Both the position numbers and the translations under genes were made by a program. From Zoogloea sp021286885 (GTDB lineage Bacteria; Pseudomonadota; Gammaproteobacteria; Burkholderiales; Rhodocyclaceae): DNA of 64,000 nucleotides. Position 1 is the first letter of the stretch. Every line of letters begins with the position of its first letter. Positions 45,488 to 54,081 of this stretch are shown here, one piece after another. Under the pieces are notes generated by a model. It was not told where the DNA came from and did not search any database. It worked only from the letters and a program-made list of their open reading frames with translations. The stretch is taken from assembly GCF_041915215.1 (NCBI RefSeq), contig NZ_JAYSBV010000009.1; one strand, written 5' to 3'.

Positions 45488-47152
45488 TTAAAGGGTCAGG
45501 GCCAAGCCCAGCATCTCCGCCGCATGGCTGCGAGTGGTGTCGGTAATGTGCACACCGCCCAGCATCCGGGCGATTTCCTCGATCCGCTCGGGATTGCTCA
45601 TTTGATGAACCCGGGACAGGGTCTGACCATCGCGGGTTTCTTTGGCGATGCCCCACTGCCAGTTGGCCTGGGCAGCCACCTGGGGCAAGTGGGTGACGCA
45701 CAGCACCTGGCGCTCTTCGCCCAGCTGGCGCAGCAGACGCCCCACGATCTCGGCCACCCGCCCGCCGATCCCCACATCCACTTCGTCGAAGATCAGCGTG
45801 GGCGCTGACGCGTTGCGGCTGGTGATCACCTGAATCGCCAGCCCCACCCGGGAGAGTTCGCCCCCCGAGGCCACCCTGGCCATGGGTCGGGGCGGCTGGC
45901 TGGCGTTGGCGCTGATCAGGAATTCGACGCTTTCCAGCCCACAGGCGGCCCCTTCGGGCAGGGGGCGTAGCGCAATTTCAAAGCGACTCCCGGCCATGGC
46001 CAGGGATTGCAGGGTGTCGCACACGGCGCTTGCCAGCGCAGCGGCCACCTGGGCACGCCGGGCCGACAAGCCACGGGCTTCGACCATGAAGGCCTCCCGG
46101 GCCAGGGCTTCTTCCCGGGCCAGGGCTTCCGGGTCGGAACTGCGCACCAGGCTGTCGAAGCGGGCCCGGCTGTCGTCCAGCACCTCCACCAAACCTTCGG
46201 GCTGAACCCGGTATTTGCGGGCCATGGCGGTCACGTCGTGGATGCGTTGCTCCAGCAGTCCCAGGCGCTCCGGATCCAGATCAAGCCTGTCCTGGTAGCG
46301 GCGCAGGGCGTGATAGGCCTCATCCAGCTGGATGGCAGCCCCCGAGAGCAACTCGCCCACCTCGCCCAGCTGGGCATCGTGGGTCAGCATTTCGGCGACC
46401 CGCTGCTGCAGGCGTTCGAGCTGGCGGGTGACGGCGTAATCGCCTTCGGCCAGCCCATCCAGGGTTTCGGCGCAGCCGCTGATGAGCCCGGCGGCATGGG
46501 AGAGGCGCTGGTGTTCCTGGTTAACCTGCTGCCATTCATCCACGCTAAAGCCCAGTTCTTCGAGCTCCTTGATCTGCCAGCCCAGGAGTTCCCGCTCCCG
46601 TTCGGAAGACGAGGCCCCCGCTTCGGCGGCCTCCCGCGCCCGGCGCAGGGCCGCCCAGGCACGATACAAACGGGCCACCTCATCGGCCAGGGGCATGAGC
46701 CCCCCGTGGGTATCCACCAGATCCTGCTGAACTTCGGTGCGCAGCAAGGCGTGGTGGGCGTGCTGGCCGTGGATGTCGGCCAGCATCTCGCCCGCCGCAC
46801 GCAACTGGGCCAGGGCCACCGGCGTGCCGTTGAGCCAGGCCCGGGAACGCCCGCCCGCATCGATCACCCGGCGCAGGATCAGGGTTTCGTCTGCCTCCAG
46901 GGCCTGGGCTTCCAGCCAGGCGCGCAGGCCGCCGCCCTGGGGCAGATCAAACTCGGCCACGATCTCGGCCCGGGGCTGGCCGGTGCGCACCATCCCGTTT
47001 TCAGCCTTGTTGCCCAGGGCCAGGCCCAGGGCATCGAGCAGAATGGATTTGCCGGCGCCGGTTTCGCCCGTCAGGGCTCCAAAACCGGCACCGAAGGCCA
47101 GGTCAAGCTGATCAACGATGACAAAGTCGCGTATCGAGAGATGGCGCAGCAT
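45488..47152 (-). CDS. recN: DNA repair protein RecN
   Basis: A 554-residue SMC-like ATPase for double-strand break repair. It shows Walker A TGETGAGKSILLDAL, a long coiled-coil middle, the ABC signature ASGGELSRVGLAIQ and Walker B TLIFDEVDVGIGG. The start is MLRHLSIRDF, since the frame's 45 extra upstream codons lack family sequence. It follows nadK after 82 bases, a common pairing. Confidence 0.96.
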   Translation of the reverse strand: MLRHLSIRDFVIVDQLDLAFGAGFGALTGETGAGKSILLDALGLALGNKAENGMVRTGQPRAEIVAEFDLPQGGGLRAWLEAQALEADETLILRRVIDAGGRSRAWLNGTPVALAQLRAAGEMLADIHGQHAHHALLRTEVQQDLVDTHGGLMPLADEVARLYRAWAALRRAREAAEAGASSSERERELLGWQIKELEELGFSVDEWQQVNQEHQRLSHAAGLISGCAETLDGLAEGDYAVTRQLERLQQRVAEMLTHDAQLGEVGELLSGAAIQLDEAYHALRRYQDRLDLDPERLGLLEQRIHDVTAMARKYRVQPEGLVEVLDDSRARFDSLVRSSDPEALAREEALAREAFMVEARGLSARRAQVAAALASAVCDTLQSLAMAGSRFEIALRPLPEGAACGLESVEFLISANASQPPRPMARVASGGELSRVGLAIQVITSRNASAPTLIFDEVDVGIGGRVAEIVGRLLRQLGEERQVLCVTHLPQVAAQANWQWGIAKETRDGQTLSRVHQMSNPERIEEIARMLGGVHITDTTRSHAAEMLGLALTL

Positions 47153-47234
47153 GGGGGCAGAAAAACACAGAAAGACGCAGAAAGACTCGAAAGGACGGGA
47201 AAGCGTGGCACTTGGGCCGGCAGACCGCCCGCCC

Positions 47235-48119
47235 TCAGCCGTGGCGCGGAGTGGAGCTCCACTGGAGCTTTTCCCGCAGCATCGCAAAATAACTGTAGCC
47301 CGGCGGGTGCAGCAGCTTCACCTGATGGGGCGCCCTGGCAATTCTTACAGTGTCGCCAGCGCGTGTATCGTAGCGAGTCTGTCCGTCAAAGTGAACCCGC
47401 GAGTCATGGGGCGGCAGCAGCACGATTTCGATCCGGCAGTGATCCGGCAAGGTGATGGGGCGCGCCGTGAGGGTGTGGGGGCACATGGGCACCAGCGCGA
47501 TGCCGGCCACGTTGGGGTGCAGGATGGGGCCGTTGGCCGAGAGGGCGTAGGCGGTGGAGCCGGTGGGGGTGGAGATGATCATGCCGTCGGAGCGCAGGGT
47601 GTAGACGAACTCCCCGTCGATGCGCAGATCAAACTCGATCATGCGCCCCAGCTCCCCCTTGTTCACCACCACATCATTGAGGGCCACCGTATGAAACACC
47701 CGCTTGCCCGCCCGGATCACCTCGGCATCCAGCAGCACCCGGCTTTCTTCGGTGTAGTTGCCGGCCAGGATCTCGTCCACTTTGGTGAGGGCCTCATCCC
47801 GGGAGATGTCGGTCAGAAAACCGAGCCGCCCCTGATTCACGCCCGCCAGGGGCACCTCGTACTCGGCCAGCCGGCAGGCGCTGTTGAGCAGGGTGCCGTC
47901 ACCGCCCAGCACGATGGCCAGGTCTGCATTCACGCCGATGTCTTCGTAGCTGGCCACCGCATAGCCGGCGGTCAGCCCGGTGGCGCTGGCGGTCCCCTGC
48001 TCGATCAGCACCTTGAGCCCGCGATCACGCAGGTGATTGGCCAGCCGCAGCACGGCATCGGCCACCTCAGGGCTCTGATAGCGACCGATCAGGGCAATGG
48101 TCTTGAATTCGCTGTTCAT
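47235..48119 (-). CDS. nadK: NAD kinase
   Basis: A 294-residue enzyme phosphorylating NAD to NADP. It has the GGDGT motif in LGGDGTLLNSA, NQGRLGFLTDI, and TPTGSTAYALSANGP. The start is MNSEFKTIALIG. Divergent from hrcA with 143 bases between starts; that gap shows no clear CIRCE inverted repeat. Confidence 0.96.
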   Translation of the reverse strand: MNSEFKTIALIGRYQSPEVADAVLRLANHLRDRGLKVLIEQGTASATGLTAGYAVASYEDIGVNADLAIVLGGDGTLLNSACRLAEYEVPLAGVNQGRLGFLTDISRDEALTKVDEILAGNYTEESRVLLDAEVIRAGKRVFHTVALNDVVVNKGELGRMIEFDLRIDGEFVYTLRSDGMIISTPTGSTAYALSANGPILHPNVAGIALVPMCPHTLTARPITLPDHCRIEIVLLPPHDSRVHFDGQTRYDTRAGDTVRIARAPHQVKLLHPPGYSYFAMLREKLQWSSTPRHG

Positions 48120-48262
48120 GGGCCGATTAAACCACAATCCGGATGACACTCGCAGTCACACTGGAACGAAGCTTGCTGCCCTTGGCTGCCATCGTTGCAG
48201 TTGGCGCTTCTCAGGAGCCGCCAGCTTCCTTAGAATCTTCCGGACTCCTTGCCTTGACCGCC

Positions 48263-49291
48263 ATGACCAGCCTCGATCACCGCTCCCAGATCCTCCTCAA
48301 AACCCTGGTCGAGCACTACATTGCCGAAGGCCAGCCGGTGGGCTCCCGGGCCCTGTCCCGCTACTCGGGGCTCCAGCTCTCGCCCGCCACGGTGCGCAAT
48401 GTGATGGCCGACCTGGAAGAACTGGGCTTCATCGCCAGCCCCCACACCTCCGCCGGGCGCATTCCCACCGCCCGGGGCTACCGCTTTTTTGTGGATACCC
48501 TGCTGCGCGTCCAGTCCATCGAGACCCAGCACTTTCAGGAACTGCAAGATCAGCTCCAGCCGGGCCAGCCCCAGCGGGTCATCAGCGCTGCATCCCAGCT
48601 ACTGTCGGGGCTGACCCACTTTGCTGGAATCGTGGTCACCCCACGCCAGGAAAGCATCAAGATCCGTCAGATCGAGTTCGTGAGCCTGTCGGACACCCGC
48701 ATCCTGCTGATCCTGGTCACCACCAGCGGCGATGTGCAGAACCGCATTCTCAACACCAAACGGGCCTACTCCCCTTCCGAACTGGTCACGGCGGCCAACT
48801 ACCTCAACCAGAATTTCTCCGGCCTGGCCTTTCCCGAAATCCGGCTGCGCATCCAGCAAGAGCTGCTCCAACTGCGCACCGACATGGGCGAGCTGATGAC
48901 CGCCACCGTCGAAGCCGGCAGCGAAGCCCTTGAAGAGAGCCAGCAACCCTGCGTGATCTCGGGCGAAACCAACCTGCTCGATGCCGAAGACTTGTCCTCC
49001 AACATGAGCCGGCTGCGGGATCTGTTCAAGCTGTTCGAGCAGAAAACCAGCCTGATGCAAATCCTCGACATCTCCAGCCGGGCCGAAGGGGTGCAGATCT
49101 TCATCGGCCACGAATCCGGCCTCAGCCCCCTGGACGAATGCAGCGTGATCACCGCCCCCTATGAGGTCGATGGCCAGCTGATGGGCTCGGTGGGCGTGAT
49201 CGGCCCAACCCGGATGGACTACCACCGGGTGATCCCCATCGTGGACGTAACCGCCCGGCTGCTCACCAGCGCCCTGTCCAACCAGGGCTGA
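48263..49291 (+). CDS. hrcA: Heat-inducible transcription repressor HrcA
   Basis: A 342-residue repressor that binds CIRCE operators, usually upstream of groESL. The N-terminal winged helix includes EGQPVGSRALSRYSG and LSPATVRNVMADLEELGF; the C-terminal GAF-like domain ends in YHRVIPIVD. The ATG is at MTSLDHRSQ; 40 further upstream codons were judged non-coding. No CIRCE site was seen near grpE or dnaK, so its targets probably lie elsewhere. Confidence 0.95.
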   Translation: MTSLDHRSQILLKTLVEHYIAEGQPVGSRALSRYSGLQLSPATVRNVMADLEELGFIASPHTSAGRIPTARGYRFFVDTLLRVQSIETQHFQELQDQLQPGQPQRVISAASQLLSGLTHFAGIVVTPRQESIKIRQIEFVSLSDTRILLILVTTSGDVQNRILNTKRAYSPSELVTAANYLNQNFSGLAFPEIRLRIQQELLQLRTDMGELMTATVEAGSEALEESQQPCVISGETNLLDAEDLSSNMSRLRDLFKLFEQKTSLMQILDISSRAEGVQIFIGHESGLSPLDECSVITAPYEVDGQLMGSVGVIGPTRMDYHRVIPIVDVTARLLTSALSNQG

Positions 49292-49370
49292 ACACGCCGG
49301 TTTGAACCACTCGCCGGGGCCCGCGTCTACCCAGCCCCGACCCGTCTCGTCCTTTTTGTTACGACCTCCC

Positions 49371-50462
49371 ATGACCCGTTTCTGGCAAGAACCGCCCCAT
49401 GTCCATGGGCGCCCCTCCCGCACCGGCGTACTGCTGGTCAATCTTGGCACGCCGGCGGCCCCCACGGCGGCGGCCCTGCGGCCCTATCTGGCCCAGTTTC
49501 TGTCTGACCCCCGGGTGGTGGAGATTCCCCGGCTGATCTGGATGCCCATCCTGCACGGGATCATCCTGCGCACCCGCCCCGCCAAATCGGCGGCCAAGTA
49601 CGCCAGCGTGTGGTCAGATGAGGGCTCCCCGCTCCAGGCCCACACTCGTCGCCAAGCCCAGTTGCTGGGCCAGGCCCTCGCCGCTGCCGGCCATGAGGTG
49701 ATGGTGGATTGGGCCATGCGCTACGGCCAACCCTCCATCCGCACCCAACTGGACGCCCTGCGGGCCGCCGGCTGCACTCGCATCCTGGTGGTGCCCCTGT
49801 ACCCCCAATTTGCAGCCAGCACCACGGCAAGCGTGATGGACGATGTGGCGGACTGCCTCAAGCACTGGCGCAATCTGCCCGAACTGCGCTTCATCCGCAG
49901 CTTTGGCGACGACCCGGGCTACATCGGCGCCCTGGCCGCTTCGGTGCGCCGCCACTGGAGTACCCACGGCGAGGCCGAAAAGCTGGTCCTGAGCTTTCAC
50001 GGCACCCCGCGCAGATCCCTGGATTTGGGCGACCCCTACCACTGTGAATGCCACAAAACCGCCCGCCTGGTGGCCCAGGCCCTGGGGCTGCCCGCCGAGC
50101 GGGTCGTGGTGAGTTTCCAGTCCCGCTTTGGCAAGGCCGAATGGCTCCAGCCCTACACCCACCCCACCCTGGAGGCCATGGCCCGTCAGGGCGTGCGCTC
50201 GGTGGACGTGATCTGCCCGGGCTTCATCTCCGACTGTCTGGAAACCCTGGAAGAAATCGACATGGAATGCCGGGAGGCGTTTTTGCATGCGGGGGGCGAG
50301 CGTTTCGGCTACATCCCCTGCCTGAATGAAGACAGCGCCTGGATCGATGCCCTCGCCCAATTGAGCATCCGGCACATGGGCCACTGGCTCGCCCAGACCT
50401 CCGATCCTGCCGAACTGGCGCTTCAGCAGCAACGGGCCCGCGCCCTGGGCGCCCAGGCTTGA
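49371..50462 (+). CDS. hemH: Ferrochelatase
   Basis: A 363-residue enzyme inserting iron into protoporphyrin IX, the last step of heme synthesis. It shows VLLVNLGTP, the catalytic His in LSFHGTPRRSLDLGDPY, and the FQSRFGKAEWLQPYT signature with its Glu. The start MTRFWQEPP follows 23 open but unlikely codons. The gene lies 79 bases after hrcA; holin-like gene follows. Confidence 0.95.
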   Translation: MTRFWQEPPHVHGRPSRTGVLLVNLGTPAAPTAAALRPYLAQFLSDPRVVEIPRLIWMPILHGIILRTRPAKSAAKYASVWSDEGSPLQAHTRRQAQLLGQALAAAGHEVMVDWAMRYGQPSIRTQLDALRAAGCTRILVVPLYPQFAASTTASVMDDVADCLKHWRNLPELRFIRSFGDDPGYIGALAASVRRHWSTHGEAEKLVLSFHGTPRRSLDLGDPYHCECHKTARLVAQALGLPAERVVVSFQSRFGKAEWLQPYTHPTLEAMARQGVRSVDVICPGFISDCLETLEEIDMECREAFLHAGGERFGYIPCLNEDSAWIDALAQLSIRHMGHWLAQTSDPAELALQQQRARALGAQA

Positions 50463-50470
50463 GGCCATCC

Positions 50471-50824
50471 ATGCCGATCTTCCCTGCCCTGCTCCAATGG
50501 CTGCTGAACGCCACCGCCCTGATGCTGGTGCCTGAACTGGTGGGCGGCATTCATATCGAAGGCTTTTACGCAGCCCTGCTGAGTGCCTTGCTGCTGGGGC
50601 TGGTGAACACCTTCCTGCGCCCGGTGCTGGTGCTCATCACCCTGCCCATCACGGTTTTGAGCCTGGGCTTGTTCATGCTGGTGATCAACGCCTTCATGTT
50701 CTGGAGCGTGGCCGGGCTGGTGGCGGGCTTTCGGGTGGCCGACTTCGGCACGGCCTTTATGGGCGCGCTGGTGTACAGCCTGCTGACCTGGGCGGTGGAG
50801 GCCGCCCTGGGGCGCCGTCGCTAA
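50471..50824 (+). CDS. Phage-holin-like membrane protein (PF04020/YvlD type)
   Basis: A 117-residue protein with four hydrophobic spans, including LVNTFLRPVLVLITLPITVLSLG (read across 50600-50670), which matches the widespread YvlD/holin_4_2 family. The family name comes from distant similarity only; it is a chromosomal membrane protein, not evidence of a prophage. The ATG lies 8 bases after the hemH stop, so it is probably co-transcribed with hemH. Confidence 0.85.
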   Translation: MPIFPALLQWLLNATALMLVPELVGGIHIEGFYAALLSALLLGLVNTFLRPVLVLITLPITVLSLGLFMLVINAFMFWSVAGLVAGFRVADFGTAFMGALVYSLLTWAVEAALGRRR

Positions 50825-50835
50825 ATCCCAAGCCC

Positions 50836-50860
50836 AACCAAACCAAACCAAACCAAACCA
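50836..50860 (+). repeat. Five-base microsatellite (AACCA)5
   Basis: Five perfect AACCA copies in a row between the holin-like gene and the terminator. It lies outside any gene. Confidence 0.95.
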
Positions 50861-50880
50861 CGGGCTGTCCGTGGACAAAA

Positions 50881-50906
50881 AAATACCGGCCTGGGAGCCG
50901 GTATTT
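50881..50906. terminator. Bidirectional intrinsic terminator
   Basis: Stem aaataccggc/gccggtattt with loop ctggga, with an A run to the left and TTAATTT to the right. It separates the plus-strand hemH/holin-like genes from the convergent AP2 gene. Confidence 0.92.
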
Positions 50907-50925
50907 TTAATTTCAGCGCCTGATC

Positions 50926-51456
50926 TCAAGCCTGGGTCTGGGGTGCATGGGCCACCCGGGCACCCCGACGCCGGGTTGCCTTGCGCCGCACCGCGCCCGG
51001 ATCAAACGATCCGACCAGCTTACCCAGCGCAGCCGTGCGGGCATCCATGGCCATCTGAAAGGCACCGTCTTCACCGTACTTCTTGACGGAGAACTTCACC
51101 CGTTTGCGCCGACCGTCCGGCAGCGGCCACGAGGCCACCCAGAACCAGCGCTGCTTTTCTTCAGGAAGATCACGCGTTTCAGATGCACAGTAGCGGCATA
51201 CTCCGACCACACCCGAACGGTTGTTCTTTTTGACGATGTTGGAATACTCCTGCATCGACAGGGGCGGATGGGCCGCAATGACCTCATCCCGATAGGCCTT
51301 GGCTGCAGCAAAGGCCCGTTGTTTACCACCAAAGACCCCATCGCTGAAATGCTTGCGATAGATCACCCCGCGCCGCTGGATGGTCACAAGCCAGCCGTGG
51401 GTGCGGCTGTTTTCATTGTCGACCCGGCTGATTCCGTAAGTGCTGCCTCGGCTCAC
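50926..51456 (-). CDS. Stand-alone protein with two AP2-like domains
   Basis: A 176-residue basic protein. Two AP2/integrase-DNA-binding-like units can be read: residues 6-63 (YGISRVDN, WLVTIQRRG, AFAAAKAYRDEVIAAH) and 78-146 (NNRSGVVGVCRY, WVASWPLPDGRRKRVKFSV, GAFQMAMDARTAAL), then a basic tail. No HNH or recombinase domain is present, unlike most bacterial AP2 proteins found in homing endonucleases. The GTG start has AAGGAGG (51463-51469) 6 bases upstream, which fixes the start. DNA binding is likely; targets are unknown. Codon use is similar to its neighbours, but the upstream region is AT-rich. Confidence 0.78.
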   Translation of the reverse strand: MSRGSTYGISRVDNENSRTHGWLVTIQRRGVIYRKHFSDGVFGGKQRAFAAAKAYRDEVIAAHPPLSMQEYSNIVKKNNRSGVVGVCRYCASETRDLPEEKQRWFWVASWPLPDGRRKRVKFSVKKYGEDGAFQMAMDARTAALGKLVGSFDPGAVRRKATRRRGARVAHAPQTQA

Positions 51457-51783
51457 TGTCTGCCTCCTTGTCTACTGATCCGCGAAACAATCGCGGCCGC
51501 TGGAGGATTTTCGGCAACGACTGTACGAACTTTAGAACCGTTGCAATAATAGCAAAAAGCATAAAATTTATCAAATCGTTGGAATTGACTTGTACTCTCA
51601 CAGCCAGGATTTTTTTACGATTTCGATGTTTTAATACCACACTCACCACCCCCAAGGGCATGAGCCCCCGTCTGGCGCCTTTGCGCAGCCAGCATGAAAA
51701 ACGCCGGAGGGTCACTCCGGCGTTTGCATGATGCGTGTGTGCTGCTTGTCTGATGTGTGCCGCTTGGGCGGTGGCTGCCTCGC
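51457..51783. other. Gene-free AT-rich interval of 327 bases
   Basis: No coding sequence is supported here. It holds the AP2 gene's ribosome-binding site and, in 51520-51620, an AT-rich stretch that likely contains its promoter (no confident -35/-10 pair was chosen), plus the terminator of the kinase gene at 51699-51725. Confidence 0.7.
51699..51725 (-). terminator. Intrinsic terminator after the Ser/Thr kinase gene
   Basis: Stem aaacgccggag/ctccggcgttt with loop ggtca; on the minus strand it is followed by TTTTCATG. It lies about 60 bases after the kinase stop codon. Confidence 0.85.
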
Positions 51784-53145
51784 TCAGTTATCCACCAACT
51801 GCAGCTCCATCCCAAAACCACTGGCCGTGATCCGTTCAGCGGGGGGGCCGTACTTGGACAGCTCCCGATAGGCCGCCCCCAGACGCTGGGCCACCATGGT
51901 CACCAGACGGCTGCGAAAGGCCTCCTGACACTCATCCGTCGCCAGGGACAGGGCCGCCGGATTGAGTTCGATATAGGTCATGGTGCTCACAGACACCGCC
52001 GTATGGGGATGCTTGCGATCCAGCAGGTCAAGATAGGCCAACTCGCCAAAGACCTCCCCCGCCATCAGCTCACTGACCCGGTGGCCATCCACCGAAAGCT
52101 CCACCTTGCCATCCACAATCAGGCCAAAGCGCTGGTCGGAATCCCCCTCGCGCAGCAAGAGGGTGTTGGAATCGACCCGACGCCAGCGGGAAATGCGCAG
52201 GATCTCCCAGATTTCCACGTCCTCAAACTCGGTGAAGAAGCTCATCTTGCGCAGCACCGAGAAGCGAGTGGTGTCCATGGGCACCGTCTTGTCGTCCACG
52301 ATCTTGTAGCGGACGGCAGACAGATCCTTGGCGAAGTCGGCGCCGTTCTTGTAGCGGGAATACAGATCCTTTTCGAGGGCCTTGCGGATGATCGCATCCA
52401 GCTGCTCGGGCACCTCGGCATTGATCTGGGACACCGACGGCGGCTCGGCGTTGATGATCTTGTAGATCAGCTGAGCCGGGTTTTTAGCCCGGAAAGGCAG
52501 ACGACCCGTCAGCATGTGGAACAGCACCACCCCCAGGGAGAACAGATCAGTTTTTTGGTTGAGGGGATAGCCCTTGATCTGCTCCGGGCTCATGTAAGCG
52601 GGCGAACCCACCCCCATGATGAAGGTGGAGTCGGCGTCGCTCTTTTTACTGATGTTGAGCGCCAGCCCGAAATCGGTGATCTTTACGTTGTCTTTTTCAT
52701 CCACCAGGATGTTGGCGGGCTTGATGTCCCGATGCACGATACCCTGACGGTAGGCGTAATCCAGGGCCATGGCGCACTTGAAGATGATCCCGATGGTGCG
52801 ATGGAGCGGCAGCAGCTTCTGGAAGCTGCAGTACTGCTCCAGAGTGCTCCCCGGAAAGTACTCCATCACGATGTAGGCGTATTCCTTTTCGATCGCCGTG
52901 TCGAAAATCTTGATGATATTCGGGTGATCCAAGCGCTTGGAAACATCCATTTCAGCCCGCAGCAGCTTGAGCAGACGCCGGTTCCACTTGGCCTCATCCT
53001 TGGCCTTGTCATCGAAACGGATCAGCTTGACGGCCACGGGCTCGGGGTAATGGGGATTCTCGGCCAGATAAACGGTCGCCGTGGCGCCTCTGCCGATTTC
53101 CCGGATGATCTTGTACTTGCCAACAAACTCAGGTGTCTTGTTCAT
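51784..53145 (-). CDS. Ser/Thr protein kinase with C-terminal cyclic-nucleotide-binding-like domain
   Basis: A 453-residue soluble protein. The Hanks-type kinase domain (about 11-275) is complete: GRGATATVYLA, Lys40, HRDIKPAN with Asp140, DFG at 158-160, and SPAYMSPEQ. The C-terminal part (about 300-425) is a cNMP-binding fold with GEVFGELAYL; however the Arg that usually precedes the cassette's A-T-V is replaced (HPHTAVS), so cAMP binding is doubtful. No transmembrane segment or PASTA domain. The start MNKTPEF is chosen over 47 open upstream codons. Divergent from grpE. Substrates unknown. Confidence 0.88.
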   Translation of the reverse strand: MNKTPEFVGKYKIIREIGRGATATVYLAENPHYPEPVAVKLIRFDDKAKDEAKWNRRLLKLLRAEMDVSKRLDHPNIIKIFDTAIEKEYAYIVMEYFPGSTLEQYCSFQKLLPLHRTIGIIFKCAMALDYAYRQGIVHRDIKPANILVDEKDNVKITDFGLALNISKKSDADSTFIMGVGSPAYMSPEQIKGYPLNQKTDLFSLGVVLFHMLTGRLPFRAKNPAQLIYKIINAEPPSVSQINAEVPEQLDAIIRKALEKDLYSRYKNGADFAKDLSAVRYKIVDDKTVPMDTTRFSVLRKMSFFTEFEDVEIWEILRISRWRRVDSNTLLLREGDSDQRFGLIVDGKVELSVDGHRVSELMAGEVFGELAYLDLLDRKHPHTAVSVSTMTYIELNPAALSLATDECQEAFRSRLVTMVAQRLGAAYRELSKYGPPAERITASGFGMELQLVDN

Positions 53146-53244
53146 GCCCGCTACGCCACAGGGTTCCGCTTGCGCTCCGGATTGACCGGTTTTCCACGAT
53201 TTTACACGGGGCGCGGCGAAATTCTGCACATTCCCGGGCACCAC

Positions 53245-53275
53245 CCCTTGAAATCTTGTGGATGACCCCAAGATA
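53245..53275 (+). promoter_or_regulatory. Sigma-32 (RpoH) type promoter of grpE
   Basis: CCCTTGAAA (-35), a 12-base spacer, then CCCCAAGATA (-10), close to the sigma-32 consensus CTTGAAA / CCCCATNT. Transcription would start about 20 bases before the grpE ATG. Confidence 0.8.
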
Positions 53276-53303
53276 CGGGCGATCAAGAACAGGGAGCCTC
53301 TCC

Positions 53304-53864
53304 ATGCAAGACCACGTCACGCCGCCCAACGCCGAAGAAAACCTGCAAACTGCCGCTGAAATCACGCCCGAAACCGCCAGCGCAGCGGCTGCTGACGCAG
53401 CCCCCAGCCTGGAAGACCAGCTGCACGCCGCCGAACAAAAAGCCGCCGAGCTGCAAGATGCCTGGCTGCGCGCCAAGGCCGAGGCCGAGAACATCCGCCG
53501 CCGCGCCCAGGACGACATCGCCAAGGCCAGCAAGTTTGCTGCCGAGAAGTTCGCCACCGCCATGCTGCCGGTCAAGGACAGCCTGGAAGCGGCCCTCGCC
53601 ACCGAGAACGCCACCCTCGAATCCCTCAAGCAGGGCGTCGAACTCACCCTCAAGCAACTGCAATCCGCCTTCCAGAGCGCCAGCGTGGCTGAAGTGAACC
53701 CCATGGGTGAAAAGTTCGACCCGAACAAGCATCAAGCCATCAGCGCCATCGAAGCCGAAGGCGAGCCCAACACCGTGATCACCGTGCTGCAAAAGGGCTA
53801 CCTGCTCAACGAACGGGTGATCCGCCCCGCGCTGGTGGTGGTTTCCAAGGCCAAGGCGGCCTGA
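53304..53864 (+). CDS. grpE: Nucleotide exchange factor GrpE
   Basis: A 186-residue DnaK cochaperone. The N-terminal 40 residues are Ala/Thr-rich and disordered, followed by a long coiled coil (EDQLHAAEQKAAELQDAWLRAKAEAENIRRRAQDDI, read across 53415-53520) and the beta-domain near the end with MGEKFDPNKHQAIS. The ATG follows GGGAG. It has its own sigma-32-type promoter and is 217 bases upstream of dnaK. Confidence 0.96.
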   Translation: MQDHVTPPNAEENLQTAAEITPETASAAAADAAPSLEDQLHAAEQKAAELQDAWLRAKAEAENIRRRAQDDIAKASKFAAEKFATAMLPVKDSLEAALATENATLESLKQGVELTLKQLQSAFQSASVAEVNPMGEKFDPNKHQAISAIEAEGEPNTVITVLQKGYLLNERVIRPALVVVSKAKAA

Positions 53865-53908
53865 ATCACTCGCCGAATCAAGGGATTCTTCAGTTTTTTG
53901 ACAAAACA

Positions 53909-53938
53909 CCCTTGAAACCCGGCCGGGCATCCCCACAT
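53909..53938 (+). promoter_or_regulatory. Sigma-32 (RpoH) type promoter of dnaK
   Basis: CCCTTGAAA (-35), a 13-base spacer, then CCCCACAT (-10). It is placed about 140 bases before the dnaK ATG, giving a long untranslated leader. Confidence 0.82.
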
Positions 53939-54081
53939 CGGTAACAAGGCCAGCGGCGCTCCAAATCCCTCACCGGAACCCGACGCCGCCAGGCAGACAG
54001 ATCAGTTTCGGGCAGGCAAGCTGCCGCCCGAATCCAAAATCCAAAGTTCAAAGCATCAAGCGTTCAAATAAAGGAATTTTC

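Noticed and set aside
48120..48262. Possible CIRCE operator between nadK and hrcA
   Set aside because: No TTAGCACTC...GAGTGCTAA-like inverted repeat with a 9-base spacer could be found there.
50471..50824. Prophage remnant suggested by the holin-like family name
   Set aside because: The YvlD-type protein is a common chromosomal membrane protein, and no lysin, integrase, attachment site or structural phage gene lies nearby.
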